From the NCBI RefSeq assembly GCF_013344475.1, contig NZ_JABUOU010000007.1, positions 172,439 to 236,438 of the forward strand: a DNA stretch of 64,000 bases, given 5' to 3'. Each line of letters starts with the position of its first letter. Position 1 is the stretch's first letter. This document shows positions 44,704 to 53,093 of the stretch, one piece after another. Origin of the DNA: Martelella limonii. Its GTDB lineage: Bacteria; Pseudomonadota; Alphaproteobacteria; Rhizobiales; Rhizobiaceae. The notes below the pieces were generated by a model, which saw only the letters and a list, made by a program, of their open reading frames with translations, was not told where the DNA came from and did not search any database. The position numbers and the translations under genes were made by a program.

Positions 44704-47700
44704 TCAGAACGAAAGGGATAGGGCTGCATAGGCGGCATTTACCGTGGCGCCGCTGCCGGCCCGTCCGTTATAGCCGAACTGCAACGCGGTGCGCTCCGTG
44801 AATGAGAAGTTTAGGCCTAGCGCGACCACGGCGGCATCTTCGGCGATCGGGGCGCCCACAACGCTAAAACCCGCCCCGCCCTTGGCGAAGGCAAGCGATG
44901 CGCTCGGATCGACATCGCCAAAGGCATGTTGCCAACCGATCATCGCATTGGCTCTGACGGCACCTCCACCGAGGGGCAAGGTCTTGCCAAACCTGAAGCC
45001 GACCGTCGATAGCGTATTGGCCTGGGTCTCCCCGCCCCCGACAAGTGCGGTCAGGCCATTCCCTTCCGAAAACCCGTCCGTCGCGGTCGCGACATAGGCA
45101 AGGCCGCCGAAAGCTTCGATGTCCAGAGGGTCGAGACCAAGATCAAAGGCCGCCTCGCCGAAAACCTGGCCCGTGGTCGCTGAATAATCCGCGCCCTCAT
45201 TGGCAAAATAGCCGGGGAAGCTGATGGTGCGGGCGACGCTGACATCATGCCACGCGAAACTGCCGCCAAGGTGCGCGCTGAAGGCCCCTATGCCGCCTCC
45301 GCCATAAGCCGCGAGCGTAAATGTGGCGGCGCTGCCTGAGGCAAGCTCGCGCGAAATTTTAAAACTGTCCGACCCGTAGCCGGCGGCGATGCCCGCCCGT
45401 CCCCAGTCGGACACGGCAATATCCACACCCGCGAGCATGCCGCCTGTCCTGCTGGTCAGTTCGCCAGTGTTGACGGTCCTGTCTGTGGTCGACCAGTTGC
45501 CATACCCCGAAATCCAGGCTTCCGCGCCCAGTCCGGGCAGCGGGGCAGCGGTGATCGCAACCTGATTGCCGGAAAGGCGCGCCCCAAGAGTGTCGCGCAC
45601 CTCATAGGCGCCATTTTGAAGGCTGGTCTGCGCCGATGCGTAGATCTCGCCGGAAAGCGCTGCGGCAGCGCTCTGGTATTCGCCGATCGTCAAATGGGTC
45701 AAAGGCATGTCGAGCGCGCTTGCCGGCACGAAACTGTCGAGCGCGCGCCCTACCGCCACCTCGTTCGGCGTCATGCCCGCATCGGCGAACGTCAGGCCGC
45801 TGCGGGCGACCACCAGCGCGGCATCATTGACACCATAGGCGATCCCAGTGGTTAGGAACGGATAGAGGCTGTCATCGAATAGGCCGCCTTCCAGAACATC
45901 ATGCTGCCCGAAAATACCGCCATCGGCATGGAGGAAGACATAGGCCGCGCCGAGGGAAGGCACGAAGCCGGTCTCTCCGAGAGCGATCACCGTGCCGCCA
46001 TCGAGCGCAGCCTTGCCGCCAACCTGCAGAAGATCAATCGCGCCGTCGGCGCTGATCTCGACCTCGCGTGTGGCCTCCGGACCGAAGTCATAATCGCCAA
46101 GGACCGTCATCGTGCCGACCGAGTTGCCGGTCGCAAGCGTACCGTTTTCGCCCACCTTCAGGTCGCCGATCGTTCCGGTTCCCGAAATTCTGCCGCTGGC
46201 GATCACCGTGCCGCTGACCGAGCCGTTATGGATGAAGGTGCCCGACGTGTTCACGTCGCCGTTTACCGAGCCCGTGGCGGCGATACTGGTGATGCCGCTA
46301 TTGTTGATATTGCCCGCCAACACGCCAGAAAGCGCGAATGTGCCGGGGGCCAGAACAGTGACAGGGCTCGCCGAGGAGTGCGTGATGGCCAAGGTGCCCG
46401 ATTGCACCGTGGTCGCGCCGGTATAGACGTTGGCGCCGTTGAGCACGACCGTGCCCGGGCCGTTCAGGATCAGGTCGCCGGGCCCGGAAAGGCTGTTGTT
46501 GAAGGTTGCGGTCACGCCATAAGCCGCGGCGATCGAAGGCGTGGCATTGGCGGCCGGGTTCGCGCTGTTCGTCGCGCGCAGGTAGACCGGCAAGGCGGTG
46601 GTCATGTCGGATGAGAAACTGATCTGTCCGATTGCCGAAATCACCGGCGTGAACGCGACGCCGGAAGCTGCATCTAGATTGTTCGGCTTCAGCCCCAGAT
46701 AACCGTTTTCCGGATCGAACATGTAGGTGAACTGCCGGTAGAAATTCAGCCCGGTATTGAGGAAGCCATTGCCATCATGCGGCTCGACCCATTTCAGCGG
46801 GTTGGGCGTTGCCTGACTGCAGCCGGCGGGCGGCGGCGACCCTGCGCATACGGCCTCATAAACATAGGAGAGTGTGACATGGTCGCCCGCGTCGAGAAGC
46901 TGGATATAGACCGATGTCCCGTCCCTCACCACATCTCCGGCTGGGCCGGTGTTGTAGAAAGCGGACGGTTGGTCGGTCGCGGCGTTGATGAAGCTGTCTG
47001 AAACGCCGGTATCGGCGAGGAAAATGCCCGTTTGCGGACCCGCAACATTTCCGCCATTCGTCAGTTGCACGCCCGCAGCCGCCATGGTCCAGGAGGACTG
47101 CCCTTCCGAATCCTGGATCGGCGCGAGCTGGCCAAAGGCGAAGCCACCGGTATTGGCGGGCGTCAGCCCTACCTTCACCGTTACCTGCGCATCGGGACCA
47201 CCGACATTGCCCGATCCCCCGGTATTCCAGTCGATGATATAGCCCGGCAGAAAGTCCGCGCCGGTATTGTCGATATGCAGCAGCGGATTGAGGTCTTGCG
47301 ACGTCTGGCCAGCATTGTCGAGAAGCCCGGCGAGATAGGCATATTGCGCGGGTTCCTTGATCAGCGATGAGACCGGCATCGCGGCATTGTCCTCGCCCAG
47401 CGTGTTGCGTCCGAAGCCGACGCCCATCATCGTGATCGGCTCGTTCCTGGCCTTGTCGCAGCCGGCCGAATTGGCGCCGTTGCCGACGCATTCCTTGTTG
47501 TCCACGGCAAGGATCGGCACGGTCGCCGTTACCGTCGCGCCGACGGCATCGACGAACTGGACCTTTGCCTCGACGATATAGCCGACCGCCAAAAGTCCGG
47601 TGGAGTTGTAATAAACCCAGCCGCGCTGATCCGTCCGCACCAGGTTCTCATCGTCGGTCAGAAGCTTGGAATCGACCGCAATTCCCGTCGACCCCGTATC

Positions 47701-47967
47701 CATCAGAAAGTCGATCGTTTTGCTGGTCAGCTCCTCCGCGGTTCCGGGCTTGGTCGTGAGCTGAAGATCGAATTGGAGAACCGAGGCCGAACTTCCGCTG
47801 CTCGCATTGATCGTGTAGCTCGTTCCCCCCGCACTATAATCCGGCCAGTACTCCGCCATCGCTGGCGCGGGGGCCATCGCTGCGAGGCTAAAAACGCGAC
47901 AGAGAACACGCCGCGCCTGAACAGCGGTTTGGCCGGGCAGAGACCGGCTCAGCCTGTAGCGTATCAT
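44704..47967 (-). CDS. Autotransporter with an aspartic-protease-like passenger (AT3)
   Basis: 1,087 residues; the ATG has AAGGGG about 9 bases upstream. Signal peptide about 1-38 (VFSLAAMAPAPAMA). Residues ~45-430 look like a two-lobed pepsin-type domain: first active-site motif FLMDTGSTGIAVDS with Asp90, second FLADTGVSDSF with Asp319, and a closing NTGLNFYRQFTYMFDPENGY similar to the pepsin C-lobe end. Two cysteine pairs (160/170 and 374/383) could form disulfides. Then an autotransporter linker with NVYTGATTVQSGTLAI repeats (~520-640) and the outer-membrane barrel (~800-1,087, ending AALSLSF). DTGSTG recalls DUF3443 and mycobacterial PE-type aspartic proteases. It would display the protease domain on the cell surface. 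Activity is inference from motifs. It forms an operon with the DUF4189 gene 42 bases upstream. Confidence 0.85.
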   Translation of the reverse strand: MIRYRLSRSLPGQTAVQARRVLCRVFSLAAMAPAPAMAEYWPDYSAGGTSYTINASSGSSASVLQFDLQLTTKPGTAEELTSKTIDFLMDTGSTGIAVDSKLLTDDENLVRTDQRGWVYYNSTGLLAVGYIVEAKVQFVDAVGATVTATVPILAVDNKECVGNGANSAGCDKARNEPITMMGVGFGRNTLGEDNAAMPVSSLIKEPAQYAYLAGLLDNAGQTSQDLNPLLHIDNTGADFLPGYIIDWNTGGSGNVGGPDAQVTVKVGLTPANTGGFAFGQLAPIQDSEGQSSWTMAAAGVQLTNGGNVAGPQTGIFLADTGVSDSFINAATDQPSAFYNTGPAGDVVRDGTSVYIQLLDAGDHVTLSYVYEAVCAGSPPPAGCSQATPNPLKWVEPHDGNGFLNTGLNFYRQFTYMFDPENGYLGLKPNNLDAASGVAFTPVISAIGQISFSSDMTTALPVYLRATNSANPAANATPSIAAAYGVTATFNNSLSGPGDLILNGPGTVVLNGANVYTGATTVQSGTLAITHSSASPVTVLAPGTFALSGVLAGNINNSGITSIAATGSVNGDVNTSGTFIHNGSVSGTVIASGRISGTGTIGDLKVGENGTLATGNSVGTMTVLGDYDFGPEATREVEISADGAIDLLQVGGKAALDGGTVIALGETGFVPSLGAAYVFLHADGGIFGQHDVLEGGLFDDSLYPFLTTGIAYGVNDAALVVARSGLTFADAGMTPNEVAVGRALDSFVPASALDMPLTHLTIGEYQSAAAALSGEIYASAQTSLQNGAYEVRDTLGARLSGNQVAITAAPLPGLGAEAWISGYGNWSTTDRTVNTGELTSRTGGMLAGVDIAVSDWGRAGIAAGYGSDSFKISRELASGSAATFTLAAYGGGGIGAFSAHLGGSFAWHDVSVARTISFPGYFANEGADYSATTGQVFGEAAFDLGLDPLDIEAFGGLAYVATATDGFSEGNGLTALVGGGETQANTLSTVGFRFGKTLPLGGGAVRANAMIGWQHAFGDVDPSASLAFAKGGAGFSVVGAPIAEDAAVVALGLNFSFTERTALQFGYNGRAGSGATVNAAYAALSLSF

Positions 47968-48009
47968 GAAAACGCCCCCTTAAACGCCTGGCCCCTGCGA
48001 TGACGCGCG

Positions 48010-48390
48010 CTATTCCAGGTTTGACGGCGCGCAATATGTGTCGTGGATGTTGCAACCCTCCGCTCCGCCCTCTGCGCATTTGGCCAAGGCCTCGTCCTGC
48101 GAGGACTGCCGGCTGGAGCCTGCACCGATGCCAAAGGCGGGCTTGCTGGTAGCGCGCGCCAGCGAAACGCACATATCGCTGCCCGAAAAGGCGATGGAGC
48201 AGTCGCTCGCGCCGCCCTTGCCGCATTCGGCCATCGCCTTGTCGCTCGCTGCGCTTTCCGAATCTTCCTCCGCAAAACCAACATCCTGCGTGGAGTCGCT
48301 ATAGGCAACGGCGACATTGGACTGGGCAAAAGCGAGCGCGGGAACTGACCCGGCTGTGATCGCGAAAACAACAATCAAAATCTGCCTCAT
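48010..48390 (-). CDS. Secreted DUF4189 protein paired with AT3
   Basis: 126 residues from ATG 48390 (GGAGGG 5 bases upstream) with a signal peptide (MRQILIVVFAITAGSVPALA). Two DUF4189-like halves: VAVAYSDSTQDVGFAEEDSE ... AMAECGKGGASDCSIAF, and AFGIGAGSSRQSSQDEALAK ... CAEGGAEGCNIHDTYC, with six cysteines likely in disulfides. DUF4189 proteins are small periplasmic or secreted proteins of unknown role. It is the promoter-proximal gene of the AT3 operon, so it could be a chaperone, inhibitor or substrate of the protease-like passenger. Confidence 0.8.
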   Translation of the reverse strand: MRQILIVVFAITAGSVPALAFAQSNVAVAYSDSTQDVGFAEEDSESAASDKAMAECGKGGASDCSIAFSGSDMCVSLARATSKPAFGIGAGSSRQSSQDEALAKCAEGGAEGCNIHDTYCAPSNLE

Positions 48391-48447
48391 CAGATCCCTC
48401 CACTTGAAAAGGTCATGACCATCGGGCACGGCCGGGCCCTGCGCTGA

Positions 48448-48475
48448 TGCTAAAATGATTAACTAATTTCAGCAA
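48448..48475 (-). promoter_or_regulatory. Possible promoter of the DUF4189-AT3 operon
   Basis: On the minus strand TTGCTG (48470-48475), 16-base spacer, TTAGCA (48448-48453), in a short AT-rich stretch 58 bases upstream of the DUF4189 ATG. The rest of 48391-48907 separates this gene from the divergent kinase gene; no further gene is supported there. Confidence 0.3.
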
Positions 48476-48907
48476 ATATAAAGTGACAGAGACAGCGTGC
48501 AGATCAATGAAATAGGGCAATGAAACGGAAAGAGACCTCGACCCTGTTGGAAGGTCTCACAGCAAAATCGACCGCGACATGGCCCTTCTGGGCATCGTAT
48601 CGCCGCAAAACCTGCGCAGAGCCCCTGACTGACCGGCGCTGCGACGCTGATGATCTTGCCATACCCGAGCCGAGGGCGGGCAGCGGCATCGGACACCGGG
48701 CAAAACACGAACGTCGGCTGTGAGGGGCAATGACAAAAATGCGCGTCCGATTCGCGCTGACATTCGCTCGCCAGCCGGATCTGCACGCTCTTGTGCCAAT
48801 AACAACAACAAGGTGATAAGCTTACGCACCGATGGCGGGCGCGGCCCGTCATCGCGTGATGCAGAAGACGGCTGAACTTCAGCCTTCGAGAAGAAAGAGC
48901 AGCAGCA

Positions 48908-50530
48908 ATGGCCCAGTTCATAAACGCCAAGACAGATATCATCCAGGATGCGATCAACGGGCTTGTCGCCGCGTCCGGCGGCCGTCTCGCCCGCCTCGAT
49001 GGCTATCCCTTCACCCGCGTCGTCGTCCGGAGCGACTGGGACAAGGAGAAGGTCGCGATCATTTCCGGGGGCGGATCGGGGCATGAGCCGGCGCATGCCG
49101 GTTACGTCGGCGAAGGGATGCTGACCGCCGCAATCTGCGGCGACGTCTTTGCTTCCCCTTCCGTCGATGCAGTCCTTGCCGGCATCCGGGCCGTGACCGG
49201 TGCAGCGGGCTGCCTTCTGATCGTCAAGAACTATACCGGCGACCGGCTGAACTTCGGTCTTGCTGCCGCGCGCGCCCGCGAAAGCGGCCTGAAGGTGAAT
49301 ATGGTCATCGTCGGCGACGACATTGCCATTCCCGACCTAAAGCAGCCGCGCGGCGTGGCAGGCACCTTGTTCGTCCACAAGATTGCAGGCGCCACCGCAG
49401 AATCCGGCCGCGATCTTGACGTCGTGACCGCGGCCGCGCAGCGCGCTGCGGACCAGGTCTTCAGCATCGGCATGTCGCTCAGCACCTGCACCATGCCGGG
49501 CGGTGCGCGCGAGGACCGGCTGGCCGAGGGCGAGATCGAGCTGGGGCTGGGGATCCACGGTGAACCGGGCGCCGAGACGCTCCCGTTCGAGACGGCAAGC
49601 AAAGCCCTTTCGTCCGCGATCGAACGGCTCACCCCCCATCTGGAGGCACCCCATTATGTGGCGATGCTCAACAATCTCGGTGGCACCACTGCGCTTGAAA
49701 TGTCGATCCTCGTCGAAACGCTCAGAACGTCCCGGATCGGAGACAGGGTTTCGCATATCATCGGACCGGCTGCGATGATGACCGCGCTCGACATGCACGG
49801 CTTCTCGATTTCACTCTATCCTGCAGACCGCGAAGATCTGGAACGGCTTTCAGCTCCGACGCGGATCAGCGCCTGGCCAGGGCTGAACAGTTTTTCCGCC
49901 CCCGGCGTGGTCGCCATGCCGGCCGCAGAGGTTGGCGAACATGTTTCCCCGTCCTTGGACTCAAGGACGGAAGCGCTGCTCAAATCCTGCTGCACGGCGC
50001 TCATCGAAGCGGAGCCGGATCTCAATGCGCTCGATGCCAAATCGGGCGATGGCGATACCGGCTCAACGCTCGCCACGGCCGCGCGTGCGATACTCGATGG
50101 CATGGATCGGCTGCCTCTGAACGACAGCACGCTTCTGCTTCGCGCCCTCGGCCGGATCTTGAGCGAGACGATGGGCGGATCCTCGGGCGTTCTGCTCGCC
50201 GTGTTCTTCTCGGCAGCTGCGGAGGCAAGCGCTAAGCAGAAAGATCTAATCGCGGCGCTTTCGGACGGTCTTTCCCGGATGGAGGACGTCGGCGGCGCAA
50301 AACCCGGCGACAGAACCATGATAGACGCCCTTGCCCCAGCGCTCGAAGCCCTCGGAAATGGCTTCGCGGCCGCGGCCTCCGCTGCCAGGGAGGGCGCGAA
50401 CGCCACCGCCGCAATGACCAAGGCAAATGCCGGTCGCGCCAGCTATGTCAGTGCGACAAAGCTTGACGGTCATACCGACCCCGGCGCGGAAGCGGTTGCC
50501 CGCCTGTTCGAGCGTATCGCAGCGCAATGA
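48908..50530 (+). CDS. Second fused DhaK-DhaL kinase (dihydroxyacetone kinase)
   Basis: 540 residues. DhaK domain with SGGGSGHEPAHAGYVG (~53-68) and substrate-binding His217 in LGIHGEPGAE; DhaL domain (~350-540) with SGDGDTGSTLATAA and GGSSGVLLAVFF. It begins MAQFINAKTDIIQDAINGLV and looks closer to the glycolytic DHA kinases of bacteria and eukaryotes than the copy at 22979 (SGHEPAF/GLHGEPG). ATP-dependent: dihydroxyacetone to dihydroxyacetone phosphate. It lies upstream of the transketolase/FGGY/SorC locus, separated by a pseudogene patch, and would handle dihydroxyacetone released by that pathway. No second gene is coupled to it. Confidence 0.9.
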   Translation: MAQFINAKTDIIQDAINGLVAASGGRLARLDGYPFTRVVVRSDWDKEKVAIISGGGSGHEPAHAGYVGEGMLTAAICGDVFASPSVDAVLAGIRAVTGAAGCLLIVKNYTGDRLNFGLAAARARESGLKVNMVIVGDDIAIPDLKQPRGVAGTLFVHKIAGATAESGRDLDVVTAAAQRAADQVFSIGMSLSTCTMPGGAREDRLAEGEIELGLGIHGEPGAETLPFETASKALSSAIERLTPHLEAPHYVAMLNNLGGTTALEMSILVETLRTSRIGDRVSHIIGPAAMMTALDMHGFSISLYPADREDLERLSAPTRISAWPGLNSFSAPGVVAMPAAEVGEHVSPSLDSRTEALLKSCCTALIEAEPDLNALDAKSGDGDTGSTLATAARAILDGMDRLPLNDSTLLLRALGRILSETMGGSSGVLLAVFFSAAAEASAKQKDLIAALSDGLSRMEDVGGAKPGDRTMIDALAPALEALGNGFAAAASAAREGANATAAMTKANAGRASYVSATKLDGHTDPGAEAVARLFERIAAQ

Positions 50531-50571
50531 AAGAGTGACAATTCCGCTGCGCCGGACCGGTCCCCAACGGG

Positions 50572-51039
50572 TCAGGTTGATCGCCGAAGCATTCCGAAGA
50601 GATCGCGCGGTCCGTCGGGATAGACGACCATGTCGAGATTTTCATAGCGGTCGGTGCCCAGGACCAGCTCCGCGAGATAGCGGAGCGCGGTGCAGCTGGT
50701 GACGATCTGGGCTCCCTCCAACGCCTCCTCTGACGGGCGGCAGGCGGCCACCGACAGCCCGCTGCCTTCAAGATTGCGGTACGTCTTTCCGGTCGCGGCC
50801 GGGTCGATGTCTTGGAGCCGGGTGTTCTCCGGATGGCGTTTGACATATTTGAAGCCGTATTGCCTGCCATCGAAGGTGGGCATAAGCTCAATCACCCCAT
50901 CGGCGCAATGGGCGGCAACGCACGGCGTCTTGTCAAACTGCTCCCAACGCCGGAAATGCTCCTCCAGCGCTTCGGCGAGTTCTCGCATCCTCGTCTCAGA
51001 CGAAGCCCTGACGCCCTTGCCAAATATGTCCCCAACCAA
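50572..51039 (-). pseudogene. Ornithine cyclodeaminase pseudogene with two in-frame deletions
   Basis: Three blocks of an ornithine cyclodeaminase/mu-crystallin protein are joined in one 155-codon frame. The first is N-terminal (AEALEEHFRRWEQFDKTP ... DGVIELMPTFDG ... FKYVKRHPENTR). The second is the NAD-site region (YRNLEGSGLSVAACRPSEEA). The third is the C-terminus (LRYLAELVLGTDRYENLDMV ... PRDLFGML). Active enzymes have about 330-360 residues, so the substrate and nucleotide-binding parts between blocks are lost. The frame stays open, but the product cannot be functional. Confidence 0.7.
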
Positions 51040-51298
51040 CCGGATCGGGAGATCATCGCGTAGCTTCGCAACGATGGCCGCGCCGCGCCTTCCAGTCTCT
51101 CTGAGACGCTGGGGATTGCCCGAGGCACGCAGCAGAAGCGGCTCGACAGGCTGATCGAGGGCGTTTCCGACAGCGAGACAAGCCTGATCTCAAGCAGCAT
51201 GTGATGCGGCGAAACTCTAGAGGTTGATCGCGACGCTCTTGGTCTTGCATCAGGACAGCAGACCCTCCAGCCCCTTCTCACGGCCGAATTTCAGAAAG

Positions 51299-51514
51299 CG
51301 CGCAGGCTCGGTCTTCCAACCCGTTGGCATCTGCCGCATGGGCCCGGACCCGACCCGCGACGTTGTGGATGCACAACTGAAGGTCTACGGCGTGGACGCC
51401 CTGAGGGTGGTGGACGCCTCGATCTTCCCGACCCCGACCCCGGGAAACACGAATGCCCCCACGATCATGGTAGGCGAGAAGGCGGCCGACCTGATCCTCG
51501 ACGCGCATCGCTGA
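51299..51514 (+). pseudogene. C-terminal remnant of a GMC oxidoreductase
   Basis: [40 protein letters not shown] and [13 protein letters not shown] are the conserved C-terminus of FAD-dependent GMC (choline/alcohol dehydrogenase-type) oxidoreductases, including the active-site His/Asn region. The remaining ~450 residues, with the FAD-binding N-terminus, are absent; upstream bases read as unrelated sequence. A polyol-oxidising enzyme may once have stood here. Confidence 0.75.
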
Positions 51515-51592
51515 GCCGGCACAGACAGGTCCTCCCTCGCGTCGCGACCAGATGATGTTTCCCTGTCGGATGGCAGGTCAGCGAGGCCGCGA

Positions 51593-52011
51593 TCAGATAA
51601 TCCGCTGGATGCTGGCAGCGCGTTCATAGGGCTCGAACACCTTTTTCCAGCCGTCGCGCATCAGCGCCGGCTTGCCGAGTTCGATCGCCTTGTTGCAGGC
51701 GTCGGAGATATTGCCCTGCACCTCGCCGAAGATCACCGCACCGAGAATTTTCATGTGGCCGACGGTTTCCGAAAAACCGGGCTCCAAGAGTACCATCTGT
51801 TCCACGCTGACCGATAGGTGCGGGCGACAGGCGCCTCAGCTGTCAGCGCCAGATTGAAGAGAGCGCGCAGCGGATGAAGATAGCTGCCTTCGGCCTTAAG
51901 CTCATAGATATCGGTTCCGCGCCATCGCACGCTATCGAGAGTGCCGCAGTCTGCTGACAGGTGCGGAGACCATCGGTACCGAGCGACAGCGTCACCGAAC
52001 TCGGTTGGCAC
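51593..52011 (-). pseudogene. Unidentified degraded gene, split by a frameshift
   Basis: Two overlapping minus-strand frames each look coding: 51751-52011 (YELKAEGSYLHPLRALFNLA and on) and 51593-51805 (HMKILGAVIFGEVQGNISDA ... ALMRDGWKKVFEPYE). They join sensibly if one frameshift is assumed near 51800. I do not recognise the family. It lies between the GMC remnant and the SorC gene, in the same decayed patch. Confidence 0.4.
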
Positions 52012-52097
52012 TTCAGAAATATGGCGAAAGCCGCGTCAACTGTTCATCTGCCAGCTAAGCCGTTATCAGAGTAATGAACGGCCGCTTAAGATTAAAG

Positions 52098-53051
52098 TTA
52101 CGGTTCGAGTAGCCGCTCGGCGGTAAACCTGTCTGTGATCAGAAGGTCGATAACGCCGGTCCTGAGCGCGCCGCGAATGGCCTCCGTCTTGGAGCGACCG
52201 CCGGCAAGCGCGATGACACGGTCGACCTTCGACAGTTCCTCCAGTGTCATGCCGATGACCCGGTCATGCAGCGGCGTCTTGACGAAACCGCCCTCTGCAT
52301 CAAAGAAGCGCAGGCTGATATCACCGACGCCGCCCGCTTCGGCGACTTCGGCAAGCTCGCGCGAGGAAAACACATTGCCGCTCCGCGCCAGCATGCCGGA
52401 TGGCTCCATGGCGCCGATACCGACAATGGCGAGCGTAATCCTGGGGAAAAGCTCCATGGTCTGGCGCACATAGGTATCGCCGAGCAGCACAAGCTTTGCT
52501 TCCCGCGACTGAGCCACGCCCGGTGCACTGAGAAGATGCGCCTCAGCGCCTGTCAGCCGCGCAAGCCGCGTGGTGAGCTGGTTGGCGTGGATCTGAACAG
52601 TCGGGTCGCCCATACCGCCAAGCGTCTGCACCACATAGCGCGCCTTGCCGGATTTCATCGGATGAATATTGTCCACCATCCGCAGAATAGTTTCCGACCA
52701 ACTCGAAACACCGATTATCTCGCCGGCCTGCAGCGTCGCTTCGAGAAAATGTGCCGCCGCCTCGCCGATCCGCGCCATGATCGCGCCGTCTCGGTCCTCC
52801 GAACATTCTACTACGATCGCTTCGGAAAGGCCGAACCGGCTCCTGAGGCCGGCTTCAAGCTCGGCATAAGTGCCCGACGGTGCAACCACGGTGGTGCGAA
52901 CGATCTCCTCTTCCTGCGCGCGCTTCAGCATGCGCGACACCGTCGCCTGCGAAATCCGGAGATGCTTGGCGATTTCCGACTGGCGCTGTCCCTCGATATG
53001 ATACATCTGTGCCACACGGGCAATCATCCGTAGTTCATTGAGGCGGGACAT
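52098..53051 (-). CDS. SorC-family regulator of the polyol/transketolase locus
   Basis: 317 residues. HTH near 22-45 (GQRQSEIAKHLRISQATVSR), then the SorC effector domain (GVSSWSETI, VVQTLGGMGDP, LLSAPGVAQSREAKLVLL, ALAGGRSKTEAIRGALRTG). SorC proteins sense phosphorylated sugars or polyols and commonly repress their own catabolic operon (for example EryD in erythritol use). It is the last gene of the minus operon, 42 bases after the FGGY kinase, and probably acts on the divergent promoters at 56367-56523. Confidence 0.9.
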   Translation of the reverse strand: MSRLNELRMIARVAQMYHIEGQRQSEIAKHLRISQATVSRMLKRAQEEEIVRTTVVAPSGTYAELEAGLRSRFGLSEAIVVECSEDRDGAIMARIGEAAAHFLEATLQAGEIIGVSSWSETILRMVDNIHPMKSGKARYVVQTLGGMGDPTVQIHANQLTTRLARLTGAEAHLLSAPGVAQSREAKLVLLGDTYVRQTMELFPRITLAIVGIGAMEPSGMLARSGNVFSSRELAEVAEAGGVGDISLRFFDAEGGFVKTPLHDRVIGMTLEELSKVDRVIALAGGRSKTEAIRGALRTGVIDLLITDRFTAERLLEP

Positions 53052-53093
53052 GGTGTCTGTTGGCTCGTCGTGGCTGGTGTGAATATTTATTCC

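Noticed and set aside
48469..48957. Minus-strand ORF of 162 codons between DUF4189 and the kinase
   Set aside because: Overlaps the kinase start on the opposite strand, composition is Cys/Ser/Arg-rich as in shadows, and no start signal.
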